DNA of 64,000 bases, from NCBI RefSeq assembly GCF_958295425.1, contig NC_081137.1, positions 11,571,738 to 11,635,737 of the forward strand, read 5' to 3'. The notes beneath the pieces are model-generated. The model saw only the letters and a list, made by a program, of their open reading frames with translations, was not told where the DNA came from and searched no databases. Shown here piece after piece: positions 14,603 to 28,692 of this stretch. A program made the translations under genes and the position numbers. This DNA comes from Solea solea (lineage: Eukaryota; Chordata; Actinopteri; Pleuronectiformes; Soleidae). Numbering within the stretch: the stretch's first letter is position 1; each line of letters starts with the position of its first letter.

Positions 14603-15569
14603 TTGTGTGTGTGTGTAAGAGGCAAAACTATGTAAATTGCCACAGAATCTGGTGGGCGTGTCCCTCTGTCCTTCGATGCATCTACATCTGTTGCCAGATT
14701 GACAGCATGCTGTCTCTCCACCTGCCTGGTTTTTAAAAATAATCCACTACCAATATGTTGATTTCATTCCGTCCTGCCTTCTGCCCATCACAGCAGCTGT
14801 CTGGTGCAGCAAGCCAGCCTTAACATTTTCTTTGCACGGCTGCTAAAACCAATTAAAGGAATCACTTGATTACAAAGTTCCTCACTCTCCTCCCAGCACT
14901 CCCTTTTCCCTCTCGGCGTGTACAGTATACCTGTGTATGTAAAAACACTCAAGGCGACGTCGAGAGACGATCAGGTGGGGATGTGACATACTTTCAGCTG
15001 CGTGCTGCATCTGTCTGTTTGCTAATCCATATGGACGCACCACTCATTAAATCCAGCAGCACAGCTATTCACACCGCTGACTGCTTTGGCAGACGGGAAA
15101 CAAATCTGCTGGTGTTCTGTCAGGTAATGTGACAAAACCAGCAGGGAGAGTTTGCTTGTGTGTGTTAATGTCTGAAAGACACAAGATGTTGTGATTAAAG
15201 CTGTTAAGTGATGGTGTGTGTGTGTAAGAGTGAGACAGAGGAAGCTGGTGGAGAAGGGAATCTTCATTCTATAGATTGGTGTAAAGGGTTGATGGCAGAG
15301 GGGACATTGTGTCACCAAACCAGCAGGAGACACTGAGGCAGACTGGCAGTTGTGGATGTCTCACATCGCTCCTCAACTAGCTTTTTTTTCCCCACTCTCA
15401 GTTATAAATGGAAGGTCCATTTTGTTTTTGGCAAACGTTGAATATAAAGTACTAGCCATTAATATGTTTGTATCAGGATATCATTTCTTTCCAGAAAAAG
15501 TCTGCACACAGTGGCAACTGGTCATGACGTCACCCGTAAGAATCTGACCTCCCATGATGAGGTTGAGAT

Positions 15570-15929
15570 TAGAGCTGAAACTATTAATCGATTACTAAAT
15601 GAATCGACAGCTATTTTGATAATCGATGAATCGGTTTGAAGTTTTTCTCATGATTAAAACAAGATTTCTGATTGTTTAAGCTTCTTAAATGTGAATATTT
15701 TTTCTTCATTTCTTTGCTCTGGATAACAAAGAACTCATTAAAAGTGAATCATTTTGGTTTGTGGACAAAACAAGACATTTGAGAACATCATCATTTCCAG
15801 GTTTGACTATCACCGATCAATATTTTTTACGGTTTTCTGATATTTCATGGACCAAACGATTCATAGATTATTCGAGAAAATAATCGACAGATTCATCGAT
15901 TATGAAAATAATCGTTAGTTGCAGTTCTA
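15570..15929 (+). mobile_element. hAT-like MITE, copy 1, with perfect 8-base target duplication
   Basis: 360 bases bounded by tagagctgaaacta and its imperfect inverse (tagaactgcaacta), flanked by gttgagat on both sides (15562-15569 and 15930-15937). The interior is rich in aatcgat. It is nearly identical in reverse orientation to the copy at 59997. Eight-base duplications with TAGAG-type ends point to the hAT superfamily. No transposase. Confidence 0.85.
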
Positions 15930-18267
15930 GTTGAGATTTATGATGTGTCCAGTGTTCACAGGCAGCACCTGCAATCCTATTAGATGATACCAGCAGTCGA
16001 TCACACTGTTGTCCACTCATTTGAGCCACATTTATTGGCTATGTTTCAGTTAAAGGAAACACAATTCTCAATACTGACATCATAGAAAACCTGAAACTAA
16101 TAATTGAGATCATTCACTCCTCAGTAAAATATGTATTTACATTACTAATCGAGTGGGAAGTAGAGGCTAATTTTCCCATAGACCGACCAGTGGCTATTTA
16201 ATGTATTCCTATTTCCTGGACTAACCATGAGATGCCACTAATTCTCACACTGTGGCTTTATAATCTATCACGACTCCATTTTGATTTTAAAATTCATCAA
16301 CTCTGCTCCGGATATGCCTGGTCTCCACACTACTCTGCTGTTTGACAGCCCTTAAAATGAAGAAATATATAAACACTGCTGGCGCTGGACGTTTGGAGAC
16401 CATGGTACAGTTTCCCTCATGTTCTCCCTGACTGGTTCTTCGCAGTCGTGCCTGGACTACCAGCTGTGAATGAAATGCATTTGTTTCACCTTGAAGTTGG
16501 TATTGTTCACCCTTGGAAGTTTCTTGTTAGTCCCATTTTTTTTCAAATTTGCTTTCAGTTTTCAACCAGTGTACATAATGTCATGTACAGGTGTAATAGT
16601 ATGGTAGCAAAGTACTGCTTGTCTGTACAATTATTTGTTTGAAAATGGCATTTCCAAATATAAAAGTAGCCTTTACCTGTAAGAAATACTCAGGAATCAG
16701 ACCCAAAAGCAGACTCAAACAAAGTCTTTTCACTGAAGTTAATGATTGGCACACAGCTTTACTTTGGTTGTCCAAAAAAAAAGTCAACAAAGTACCACAT
16801 TGGAAGGAAAAAGGGAACAGATGAGAGCAATCTGACCAAATGAGGAGTTAATAGAACACAGGTGTACAACAGGAACAAGACTGCTGAATGGGAAATGCAA
16901 AGCAAAAATAAAACAGGCATTAAATGGTATGTGCACCCTTTCAATTCTGCTTTCAAGAGCAACTCTTGTTTTACGTTATTTCTGTGTGGGATCGCTTACT
17001 GTCTGCAATGGTTTTATAATTGTCCCCTTGATGAGCGATTCTCAGTAATTTCACAGCAAAGTGTGCTGATGTTTGCTAGGCATCGTGTGTGACAGTATGC
17101 GTGATTGTTCCGTGCCGCTTGGGAAGGCTAATGCTTTGGTTTAGTGGTGTTGTGTTAACAGGATAAAGATTTATGGGGAGCAGGCCGGTGTGTGTTTTGT
17201 TGTTCGTACAACAGATAGATAAATAAATGGAAATTGGGTCCATTCATCACTGCACGGTCTCAACTGATCCCCAACATACCTGTGGAGTGTGGCGCCCAGG
17301 AGAGACGTGACAGTTTGTCCCTACCAGTTCCTGCAGGCCTTTGGTCACACTAGTTCCCCCCGTGAGCCTGTTTTAGTCTCCTACACACTCAACTACCGGC
17401 TCAATCCTCCTCCAGAAGAGAGGCAAATAGCTTTTCTGTACTTTGATTTCCTGCTGTTTGTGGTCACATCACGTGGTTGAATGTGGAGCTGTAATATAGA
17501 GCTACAGGATGGTTGAGAGGGTGACTGGAAATAATTTGCTATGTTTTTTATCCATGCACATTACTTAAAACTCCAGTGTGTAACATTTAGGCAGGTTTAT
17601 TGGCATCAATTGTATGTATAAGTACATTTCTATAAGTGTATCATTGCTTTAAGAAAAAAAAAAAAGTTTGTTTTTTGCAACTTGCCCAATGCATAAACAA
17701 TGCATAATGTTCAGTGTAAACACACCCTTGGACTATACACCTCAGTATTAATGAAATAAATGCAGCTAGTATTTAATGGGAGACACAACTACAGGAGACA
17801 CAACTCATTAAGTAGCCATTTCTATCTCAGAATGTCACATTGTTGTGTCACACTTGGGAAACATATTCAGAAAGTGAACTCCACCGTGACCTGATATCTG
17901 AAATATTATGCCGCGAACCATATGGTCACAAATCCCCTGAGCGGCAGATCTTCAGGTCATGTCCCTGCATTCCCTGAATCTCTTTATCCACAGTTCCCAT
18001 GTGTCTCCTCTGTCCCTGCCAAATAAATCAATATATAATACCACGAAGAATACTTGAATGTGTAGATAAATTTAAAAAAAAAAAGTGCATCATCATGAGA
18101 CCTTAATTTGAGTGCCACTTATACGTTATAGGTTTCGGAAACAAAAGTGCTTTGGTTTAGGTTACCAGAACAGCTGTGGTGTCAGTTTAATGTTTAAAGT
18201 AAATACATGCATGAAGTCACCGTTAAATGTTTCAATCCTTAACCCAGACCTTGATATTTCCCTCACC

Positions 18268-18525
18268 TTAAGGGGATAATTCAGTTTTTTTTTTGTTTTT
18301 TAGTGTTTGATTTTACATCACAGCACTCAGGACTTGTTGATCCACTGCTGGATCTTAGGTGTATGCGATTATTTGTTCTGTTTTACTTACCAGTGTCACA
18401 ACCGCAGCGTAGATGTCCTTCATGGACTTTGGCTTGGGAGAGTCAGCAAGTCGGTCAAGGTGCCATGAACTAATTCTTCATTTTTCATATTACACTTCCA
18501 AAAAACACACAAACTGTCCCTTTAA
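18268..18525. repeat. MITE-like inverted-repeat element
   Basis: Ends ttaaggggataattcag and, inverted, ttaaagggacagtttg. The interior (tttgattttacatcacagc, gttgatccactgctg) is shared with the elements at 47551 and about 38080. Confidence 0.5.
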
Positions 18526-19583
18526 ACACGGGCTTCGAGATGCCTAAACTCGCAGTAACCGTACGGTTCAGTTATGCATTATTCAACACAAGCAATTATT
18601 GTATTACTGTACAAGAGCAAATATTGTTGAGCATCAAGGGATAGATGTTGTCAGCAAACACCCTGCAGATGTTTTCCAGCAACAGCAAATTCAGGACTTC
18701 AGGACACGAGACGCTAATTAACAGAATTTAAGCATGTTTTGATTATGAATACATCTCTGGCAGTAATATGTTTCTCATATGTTTCTATCAAAGCGTGTTT
18801 GTTATTGCAAATTAGTAGCATATAAATGTAATCTGTGGGAGACAGGACTGTTTATTAAGCACATTTCCCCCTATAATTTCCTCAGGGATACAAGTTGTGG
18901 CACAAAAAAAAAAAAAATGGGGAAAAATCTCCTCATGCACAGTAAGTGCTGAGTTTACCAGAAGCAACTCAAGTATAGTTTCTTTGAGACATTGGATAAT
19001 TATCATGTACAGTGATCGCTTCCATTGCTACACAGACAGAGGAAACTCAGAGCTCAGCAGCATTAAATGCAAAAGAAATACTGCGCCGGGTCCCTTCATT
19101 ATATGACATAATGTGCACCTGTAGTGTCATATGCACTGTTTTTAAATCTGCGGTGCAGAGCTGAATCTCATTTGAGTCATTTAACTGGAATGTCTGAGCC
19201 AGCACTATTTTCTATTCATTTTTATTTTTTTTTTCATAAAGAGAAGAGAAAGACATTGAGGCAAAGACAGACATGAAGCCACAGTGCAGTTGTGTGGTTT
19301 ATTCTGGTATTCTGCTGACATGGGATCCATTAGCAGGGTTTAAGGGATGGGGGGGGGAGGGAGGAAAAAAAAGGGAAGCGTGGGCCCTAAAAATCAGTGA
19401 GGCAAACCCCAGCACAAGACGTCTGTGAGTGCAGGGGAGAAGAGAAGATGGGGAGGAGCGAATGGGGAGATAGCTGGGAGGAAACAAAGGAGATTTTGAA
19501 GACTGAAGTTAGAAGGCAGGGAAACATGAGGGAGAGTGAGAAATGATGAAGGGGTAGAGCTGTGCACATGTAAAGGAGAAGAC

Positions 19584-19609
19584 AGAGAGAGAGAGAGAGA
19601 GAGAGAGAG
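19584..19609. repeat. GA microsatellite
   Basis: AG/GA run of about 13 units in a purine-rich region. Confidence 0.9.
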
Positions 19610-19943
19610 CTGAGGGGGAGATGGTGGGGGGAGGGGCCACTGATTTAGCTTACTTTGTGCTGGTGGAGAATCAAAGCTGCACAGTGGATCCTATAGAGCA
19701 GTGTCTGTGGAGATGTCTGTTTAGTGCCATGAGAAATGTTCAGGTGTGCAATTAGAGCGAGGGTCTGGAAGTCTGAAAAATAGCAATAATGGGCTCCACT
19801 GTGAAGGAGTTAATGGTAAATGGTTTGTATTTATAAAGCACTGTTCTAGTCTATAGCTTTGCCATTCACCCATTCACATCCATTCACTCACACTTTGATA
19901 CGGTGCATCTTGCATACCCATTCACATGATTTTCTATCACGAT

Positions 19944-20154
19944 TAGGACTAACTAAATATCTAAATATCCATTTGTTTCTAACTGATGAATCCGTTGATT
20001 ATATCTTTGAGAAATCAAGTAGTTGTTTGGTTCATAACAAGCAAAGAAATGACAGAATTGTAAATGTAATTAAATCAGAAAAAAACACAGACACTCAAAC
20101 TGATCAGTTCTGTATGGAAATTGATCACTTTATCATTTAATCATTGCAGCCCTA
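19944..20154 (+). repeat. Decayed relative of the hAT-like MITE
   Basis: Ends taggacta... and, inverted, tagggctgcaatg. Flanks atcacgat and atcaagag match 6 of 8, a decayed target duplication. The interior shows a faint resemblance to the 15570/59997 family. Confidence 0.45.
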
Positions 20155-21433
20155 ATCAAGAGGATTTCAACAAATAAAATAAACACCTAAGGTAGCGAGT
20201 CATTCTTCTCCGTTGTGTAACCCTCACCCCTTTTGTGCTGTAGAAACAAAATACATATAAAAGGTTTATTCGACAAAATCTGAATGTTTTTCACTGTAAA
20301 GTGATGATGTGCTCACGGGTAGATTATTCATTTTATACCAAACCAAATTGTGACTGTTGGCCTGCTAATTTGCCTCCATTTAGTTCTAGGTGAGTCATCT
20401 AATGCTGCAGTGCAGAGCGACTGAGCCTGGGACAGGTGTGCACACTTTCAACACAGCTTACTCATGGAATAACTCATGCGCTTGATAAGGCAGTGTGTCT
20501 GCACACACACCTAGTCATCTTTCCTGTGGTGCCCAAATGATACCCTCCATCTCTGTCATCACTGCAACGACGGCCTCACACGCCAACCGAAGGGAGCTGT
20601 CGTTGTCTGAAGGGATTGAAAGACGTCCGTCCCCCCCGTCCCCCCCCCCCGGGCTGGTTTCATCCAGCAGCACCTCAGTCAGTCACATTTGTGCACAATC
20701 AAACATTGACAGATGAATGTTTGTTGCCACAGGGCCGCAGCAGTGTTTGTGATGGGGATTTGCATGATGACACAGAGAAGGGACGGAGGGAGACGGTGAC
20801 GCCGCACGGATTTATCCATTAGCTTTATTTTCCAACAGACTTTGTGTAATTACACATGCACTGTGGCACATGCTTCTATCACTTTTTAGGAATAGTTTGA
20901 AATGAAAATGCCCACTCTCTCCAATTTTGCCCCCTGACCACAACATCAAACAGAATTAAGTAGCAGAAACAAGATGGGCAATACACCCGATATATATATT
21001 TTTTTTCTTTACATAATCATGTTTTTTCTCCCCTTTGCATATCATTTTTGGCCCCGTGCTTCTCCCTCCCCCATGCATACCCATGGACTCTCCTCGTCAG
21101 AAAGACAAATTACCCAGTGGGCTGCTCTTTTAGCTGGGCTTTCTGTACAATAATCAATTTAAAGGGTTGAGCAGAGAAGAAGAAGGCTGAAGAAACGTGA
21201 AATTATTCATCAGGGTTCCTCAGTGGTGGAGCTGTAGAGGTGTGGGGGGATGGTGCAGAGGCTACCTTGTCCTCTGTGAGATAATTAGGTGGAAGGCCAA
21301 AAAGCAGGCATGTGGAGACGACTGCAGGGCACCAGGCAGTGTGTTTAGTGTGACTAAAATTTGACTTTTAAAATACATGTTAACATGTTAGTCTAACATG
21401 TTAAATTTAAGATTAAATTCCAAGTTGGTTAAC

Positions 21434-21745
21434 ACACGGGCCACACGGTTGGTGTAGTGGTTAGTGCTCTTGCCTTTGCAGCAAGAAGACCCGGGTTTGA
21501 GCCCCAGTTGGAACAAGGGTGCATGGAGTTTGCATGTTGTGTGTGTGTGTGGGTGTGGGTGTTCTCCGGGTTCTCCGGGTTCTCCGGCTTCCTCCCACAG
21601 TCCAAATACATGCAATAATTAGGATTAGGTGTATTGGTCACTCTGAATTGACCATGTCTATTGCCCTAGGTCAGCTGAGATCCTGGCCCACGGCCATCCT
21701 GTGGTGGATGAAGTTACTGTTGTATGTTAATTTAAAAAAAAATAT
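21434..21745 (+). mobile_element. tRNA-derived SINE (V-SINE-like)
   Basis: tRNA-like head with RNA polymerase III A box (tggtgtagtgg, 21450-21460) and B box (ggtttgagccc, 21494-21504), then a core with tctccgggttctccggcttc and cccacagtccaaata, ending in a poly-A/AT tail. Fragments of the same family lie at 14460, 22285 and 26620. Confidence 0.8.
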
Positions 21746-22284
21746 ATATATATATAATGAATAGACATGAAAGTCACAGACGCAGAAGAGGAGGACATTG
21801 AGATGGGTGGTGGACAGTGAGGGGGCGAGCAGACAGTGATGCATGTGTACACACACCACAATCTGATCATTTAATGTCCATGTAAATGATGGTGATTGTA
21901 AAATTAAGACATTTTGCACATGGAAACATATAGCTGTTGTCCCTCACCGCAACCTATGCATCCTTCCACGTCTAAAAGAGACGCAGCAGGCATCATATTT
22001 AGACACTCAGATCAGAGTGATTTATCCGATTCCTGCTCTGCTCTGATCGTCTTATTTGTGGATGTACATTGGAGTCAACTGAAAGTCTGGTGCGTCGTTT
22101 TTCAGACGCGGAAAGACATGTTGCGCGTCTGTAAGGTGTTGCTTTGACAGAGCGCGGCTCTATATGACATGGCACAGAGTATAACCACTGAAATATAAGC
22201 CAGCTCCTTAACTTCTGGTCAGCTATCACGTATGAGAAACTTTTTTAAGGTAATGTTCGCAATTAAAACATCTGAAATTGAAAA

Positions 22285-22430
22285 TGTTTTAGCACTGAGG
22301 GATTCACTCATTCACTCACTCATCTTCTCGATGCTTTACCCTCCATGTGAGGGTCGTGGGGTAAGAGTTTGCCTAATCCCCAATTCTGATGTTTTTGGAC
22401 AGTGGGAGGAAACCAGAGAACTATTCTATT
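22285..22430 (-). repeat. Fragment of the same SINE, reverse orientation
   Basis: Contains the reverse complement of the SINE core and tail: tttggacagtgggaggaaac and ccctccatgtgagggtcg. Confidence 0.6.
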
Positions 22431-22810
22431 CACACTCTTGGTAACTTCTCTGGCTGTAGAGCATCTCTTCATCAAACAGGCTTATTGAAGTGAGTGAATA
22501 TTGTCAATTGCCAATCAAAGCTATAAGCTGCTAAAAAAAAAAAGTAATTTGACCTGGGAGGGTATGCAAATGAAATACATTCCAATGGTTTTGACCAGTG
22601 CGCATTGGGGTAAAAGAGAGATGGATGCAGACACAGAGAGTTCAGTTGGGGCAGGATCACAACTTGTGTGACAGCAAATTTGGAAATCTTGAGGTGGTGT
22701 TTGTTTTTTTTTGGGTTTTTTTGTCGTCCCGGCAACAGACAGAGAGATACACGGGAGAGGAGCGAGGACAGACAGCTGCGGCTGGCGATGAGTGAAGGGG
22801 AAGTACAGAT

Positions 22811-22834
22811 AGGAGGAGGAGGAGGAGGAGGAGG
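22811..22834. repeat. GGA microsatellite
   Basis: Eight AGG units. Confidence 0.85.
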
Positions 22835-23961
22835 TGGAAGAGGGCATTCCGTGAAGATAGCTTCAGTTTAGCTCTGGAGAAGCGAAGGATAGAGGAAAAA
22901 TGAGCCCGGCTCTCTCTTGTGGTGGCTGTTTATTCAGAGACCTCTTGTTTCCTACCAATTAAAGGGGCCAGAGACAAACCTCCTGCTCTCTCTCTCTCTC
23001 TCTCCCTGCTCAATCTGTCTTCACCCTCTTCTTCTGCAGTGTTTGCTCTATGTGCATTTTTTCTGCTATCTCAATATGGATATTTGCACGTTTTTGTTTT
23101 GTTTTTTACCTGCGGCGCTCAACTGTCTGTTTATAGTTTCGACATTACACATTTGTTGTACAACACGTTGATGGTGTACTTATGCTCAGTATGTTTATCT
23201 TGTGATAATTAATCGTATAACAGCTTGCATTTGTTCTGCTCTTATCTCTTCCCTTCCCCTCTGCTGCCGCTGCAATGACCCAATTTCCCCAGAGGGATCA
23301 TTAAAGTTTCATCTTTCACTCCTCATTCATTTCTCTCCCTGTTCACTCCTCCCTGGTGCAGCTCAGTCCAAACCAAACAGGCCCATCGTTATACTCCATT
23401 TCTCTCCCCATTCCGACTCTAAATTACCCGTCTTTAGCCTCTCTCTGACTTGGAGGGTCTCTTAGTGCCAAGGACTACTGTTTCCAGGCTGTTTAACACA
23501 CTAAATATGTTGCTTTTTATTATTTTTGTCGGTTAATTTATTTCATGACAAAAAAAAAAAAAAAAAACTCAGACATTTGGAATGTTTTCACAAATCCAGT
23601 TGTAAGGTGTTGTGGGTGAATAATATATGAATAAGAAATATTAAAGAGAATGATTTATCTGCACTCGGTAGCAGCGGTGGGGTGCCGTGGCTGCCTGTAC
23701 ACATCGTTATCAGTATCAAACACCTGACGTACGGCAGCACTAAGAAGCCTCAAAATCACACACTTTATTCAATATCTGCTTTATCTTTGCACATACATAT
23801 CAGCGGTAATGGAATATTCCTCCGCTCCGCGTGATTTGATTTGCAGTGTACAGTTATTTAATTGAAGTCAAAGTTCAGTTCAGTGTTTAGTAGATTTAAA
23901 ATGTCATCAAGCATCACTACTGTCAAAACATACTCAATGCTATATTATGAGGATGGAAACT

Positions 23962-23962
<1 letters not shown>

Positions 23963-24027
<65 letters not shown>
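23963..24027. repeat. 65-base AT microsatellite
   Basis: An uninterrupted run of about 32 TA units, self-complementary and likely length-variable. Confidence 0.95.
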
Positions 24028-24033
<6 letters not shown>

Positions 24034-25816
24034 GAGAATTATTTTGTAGTAAACCAAATCATAACATTCTCAAATATGGGAATTCATCAACAATGTATTT
24101 ACATTGTCATGCCTGTATGAATTATGGAGTTTAGGGCAGTTTTAAAAATGTGATCCCCATAATTCCTCACACTAAACTAAACATGGAAGTGTCCAGTTAA
24201 CAAAAATGTATAAGTAAAGCTTAAGTGCTATTCCTTATGAGATATACTTTATATGCATTGCGTTGATTCAAAATAGCAATTTTCACTTTAAAAACTATGA
24301 ATGATTCAGCCCCAGTGTGGAGTACACGGTGTCAAACAAATGCGGCTTCTCCTGTATATACTGCACATGCCTTGGAGTCATGTGATTCTGCCATATGTAC
24401 CTGCACTGTCAGCATATTTCCCCGCCTCGATAATGTAGTTTTCCATGGCTGAATAAAGGAATCCTTGTGTTATGATGTGTGTCTCAATGCAGGAAGCACG
24501 GCTGTCACTGAGTACATTATAGAATATGATGCCATGGCCTCAAACGTCTATGAAAACAACCGTTATTGTGTGTGTTACCTTTGTCTGATTTATTTTATTT
24601 TATATATATTTTTTTGTCCGTCATATTGAGAGCGTTAACATACCTGCTCATGTCCTCCCTCTGTCTCTCCTGGGCCCTCCAGTTGTCTCTCAGATTGATG
24701 ACACAGGAACCGTAGGGCACCTCTGGGTACATTACGATGTGAAACATAGTGGTAACTGTGAGTGTGATATCCGTGCACACGTGTGTGTATGTGTGCTACG
24801 GTGGAGCTTTACTTATTTTGGCACATGCCTCGCCATAAAACAAAAAAAAAAAGACTACATTGCAGTGAGTGTGGAGTCATTTCTGCACTCACTGTAGCTC
24901 TTTGTTTCTTTGTGTCCTCATCTCTATTCCTACCCTGCTTGAATTTCTTTGTCTCGCTCACTTTTTCTCTTTGCTGCAAATACGTCCTCCCTCCCCTCCA
25001 CCAACTCTTCTTCTTCTTCATCCTCCTCCTCCTCCTCCACTCCATGGCTTCTCTGCGCGACCCGCACTGCTCTCATCCCGTGGAGAATTTCTCTTGGCTT
25101 TTTGCGTTTTATTATTTCCATCTCTACCTGCTCTGTCTTTGTAACACAAACAAAGGCGAGGAAAAGGTGCTCATTAATCAGAGAGTAGAAGCATCACATA
25201 CTTGGCCTGTCTGCAGTGTGTAATTGCACAAACCCTGGTTTGTTTGACCCTCTTTGCTTTTTGTGTACAGTTTATAGAGGGTGCTTATTTACTGCCTGGC
25301 CCAAGGAGATTTTTTTTTTTTTTTTCCAAACACCGTTGCCATGGTCATGCTGCTCAAACAAAGGTTTCTATGGACCAGCACACTGGAATAGTTTCTTCTC
25401 AAGGTCTGTCTGCTGTCTGCTTTCCAGTGCTTTTGTTTTTTCCAACAAAGCCAGAAAAGTCTTTCACATAATTTGTCTCCCTCCGCAGGATTTATTGGCC
25501 TTATTAGTGGCAAAAAAAAAAAAAAATATATATATAAACAGTATTTGCTTGTGCCAAAAAAATAATAATAATAGTGCTCGTTGACATCCTCACTTGCATT
25601 TACATAGATGCATTCCTCCACTAACCGTATTTTACGTTCCCGTTAATGTTTCCAATTACTCTGTCAAACACTGCCACCGTTTTTTTTGCAGCGTTTCATT
25701 GAAATGGTAATGCAACCATCGCAAAGTGAAACTCTTTCATTCACTGGCTTCTAAGTGGATTTATTCATGACAATTTGCAGGATTACACTAATGAGAGGGT
25801 TAAAGGGTAGCGGTGA

Positions 25817-25839
25817 GTGTGTGTGTGTGTGTGTGTGTG
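25817..25839. repeat. GT microsatellite
   Basis: About 11 GT units. Confidence 0.9.
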
Positions 25840-26619
25840 AGAGTGTGTGGCTTTCCACTGCTTTCATGCGAGGAACTCTTGCCCTGCAGAGAAAAGCCTA
25901 TATTTTCTCTCTTTATTATTGAGAAGAAGAAGGAGAAGGCTTGATCTGGTCTTGTGCTGTGTCTCAGTCTCAATAGCATGCACTTCCAGATGTGTCAAGG
26001 TTTCAGGACAGTCAAACTCGTATCTCTTTTATGTTAGGTCTCATTTGATTTGACTCACAGGCCTGTTTGTATCTGGATCGTCTTAATTGAGTTGGTAAAT
26101 TGCTCCACACCTGAAACAGCCCTCAAATAATAAAGCAGGGACCTCTGTGGCGCAGAAGTAGGAGGTCAGGTCTCTGGGGGAAGTGTTGTTTTGTTAGCGC
26201 AGATCCCAGGATATGGGTCATTGTGCCTTGAGTTTGGGGTTTTCTCTTTTGCGCTATACCATTATTTCACTGTGGCGCTGTCAACACATCGTCATCTATG
26301 CATCACCTCACCTGACTAATAAGTGTCAGCCACATGACATCCACTTCTGTTTGCTCTTCCACCTCTTAATATGATTCACCCCAGAAGGAATTTCCATTTT
26401 GTTTTGTTTGGAATAATTAAAGGGCAGCATCTGTGAGTGGGGTTTTTGGTTATTTCACAATCACACCTTTTTTTTCTGGCATGCAGCTGTAACGTGGGAT
26501 TTTGCAATCACTACATAGAAAAAGTAAAAGCCGCAGTGTGTAAATTTTAAACACTAACCTTAACCTGGGTTTCGCGAGCCAATCAGAACGAGGGCCTTTC
26601 TGCATGGAGATTACATATT

Positions 26620-26745
26620 TGGGGATTAGGAAAATGAGACACTCTAAACTGGCCGTGAGTGTGAGAGTGAGAGTGGATGGTTGTTCTATATCTATATGTG
26701 GCTCTGTGATGGACTGGCGACCTGGAGGGTAAAGTGGTAGAAGGG
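26620..26745 (+). repeat. SINE middle/3' fragment
   Basis: gacactctaaactggccgtg and tgtgatggactggcgacctg are the middle and 3' sections of the fish SINE family seen at 21434. Confidence 0.6.
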
Positions 26746-28655
26746 GAGTGGATGCTGTGTTCTTCATCCGAAAACCTTCCGACCCGACTGAGAGACAGAT
26801 TGAGGTTAGGTCAAATGTAGACTGTAAATTAACTGTAAATGTGAATGTGAGTAGATTTTTAGTTTAGTATCATTTACTAAACAATGACTATTTACGTGCT
26901 AAATGCTGTTAGCACGTGGTTTCCCTTTTTTTTTCCTACTTAACGTCAGCATAAGTAGCTCGTCTTGACCCGACCCGGTTTTCTCATCCCTTTCCACTAG
27001 TCACTTACTCTCACATCCAGTTTAAAGGACATAACATTTTGCCCGGTGAATGCAGCAGTGACTTCAGGTCCTGGCTCGCGACCTAAGAAAATACACGTTT
27101 GTCGGCAGAGAAAACTGATTTACTGAGCGCCTTTCAATTGAAGGAGTCCCAACATGTGCTCAGTATCGTTTGCCCCGAAGGCTTAACATATATTCACAGT
27201 GAGGGGTTAAAGGAGTTAATGGTCTACATACAAAACAACTGGAGGCAAGAGCGGATACCACCCATACGTGTAAACATTTTATTTAGACTTCCGAACGATT
27301 CAGTCAAACAAGGTTTGCATCATCATTGTCAGAGCATTAAATGAGTGTGTTGTCCTTTATGGCGCTTTTCCACGACATAGTACCGCCTTGGTATGGCATG
27401 TTGGTTTTCCATTACAATATAGTACCTAATCAATGTGGGCGGAGCTGCATGAAACTTTTGGGAGTGCTGTTGCTAAATACACCAGACTCCTCTGTTAAAT
27501 ATTGAGATTTTAGACATTTCTTTGCTAAATGTTGGAGGTTAACGCACATTTTCAGGATGTATAAGTCATTTTAATTGATCTACAGTTCCTTTCCATCTGT
27601 GTGGTGTGACCTGAAGTAGCAAGCACTTCCTTGAATGATTATACAATAATTGACTGGAAATGCTTTGTTGTTCATTTATGTTGCTCAACAGAAACTTACC
27701 AGTCCCACAAAGGGGGACTAGTACGGTTAAAGGTAAAAAATTATCAATGTCCATTTTCAGATCTATGAATGTATAACATTAATATACAGTTGTCAGTATG
27801 GTATGCATAATCAGGGTTCAACGCATGCGGCCATATGACAAGTATATATAACTGTAAGCGGGTAAAAAAAAAAAGGTCAGTCACTCATGGTGGTACCCAC
27901 ACTCTCATCCAGGGGGCAATAGCACTGTTTGCCAACTACAATTTAACAAGGAATGCAGAAGAAGAACACTCCATCCTGTGGAAAAGCATTTGGTAACAGG
28001 TTGCCATGCCAACGCAGCGATTTAAAAAAAAAAAAAAAAAATCTGCCACATGGGAGCAAGACATTTTAGAATTTTTTTCTTTTATTAATATTTTAAAATA
28101 TAGGGGGAGGGTTTGTTAATTAGAGGTTTTGAAGGGGGGTATGTTTTAACATACATTATAAACCTCAAAGAAAAAAACCCACAACCTTCAAGTCGAAAGT
28201 CTACTACTGAGCTACTGGATGCCATGTCCTTAAAGTCAAGTCGTATCAAGACTACTCATTACCGTTTTCTGCAAATTCTGAGAAGACATGAAAAGGATCC
28301 CCGTGATCCGATGCTGCTTCTTGTTACTGCATTTATTGAGCGACCCCTTGTTTTTACTATATTACTATATTACTAAAAATCAAAGTAAATAAATCAAATG
28401 ATAACGATTTAGCGTCGTATCAGCATGAGCGTATTTGTCTCACTCAGAAACAGCAATTTACTTTAATATACAGCAGTGGTGTCACACAGTCTGGCATTTT
28501 TGGGCCTAAATGCCAAAGTTACACGAGCAGACCTGTCTTGCTTTATGTTGCCTGCTCCAGCATAAATAAGCAAGAGTTATGCGTGGGAATGTTTTCAATA
28601 AAAACACTATGTATCCCATAAAAAAACAGCAACTGTGTGTGGGCATGGCTGCATA

Positions 28656-28692
28656 CGTGTGTGTGTGTGTGTCTGTCTGTCTGTGTGTGTTC
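28656..28692. repeat. GT/CTGT microsatellite
   Basis: GT units interrupted by three CTGT units. Confidence 0.85.

Larger units (their letters stand above)
10001..21000. other. robo1 upstream intron, part 2 (no exon found)
   Basis: Non-coding. It holds several MITE-like elements (about 11647, 15570, 18268, 19944), a SINE 3' tail near 14460, and GA and GT runs. Otherwise nothing recognisable. Confidence 0.7.

Noticed and set aside
21434..21520. Possible tRNA gene (A and B boxes, cloverleaf-like head)
   Set aside because: The head is followed directly by the SINE core and A-rich tail, and its sequence departs from a functional tRNA; it is a SINE.
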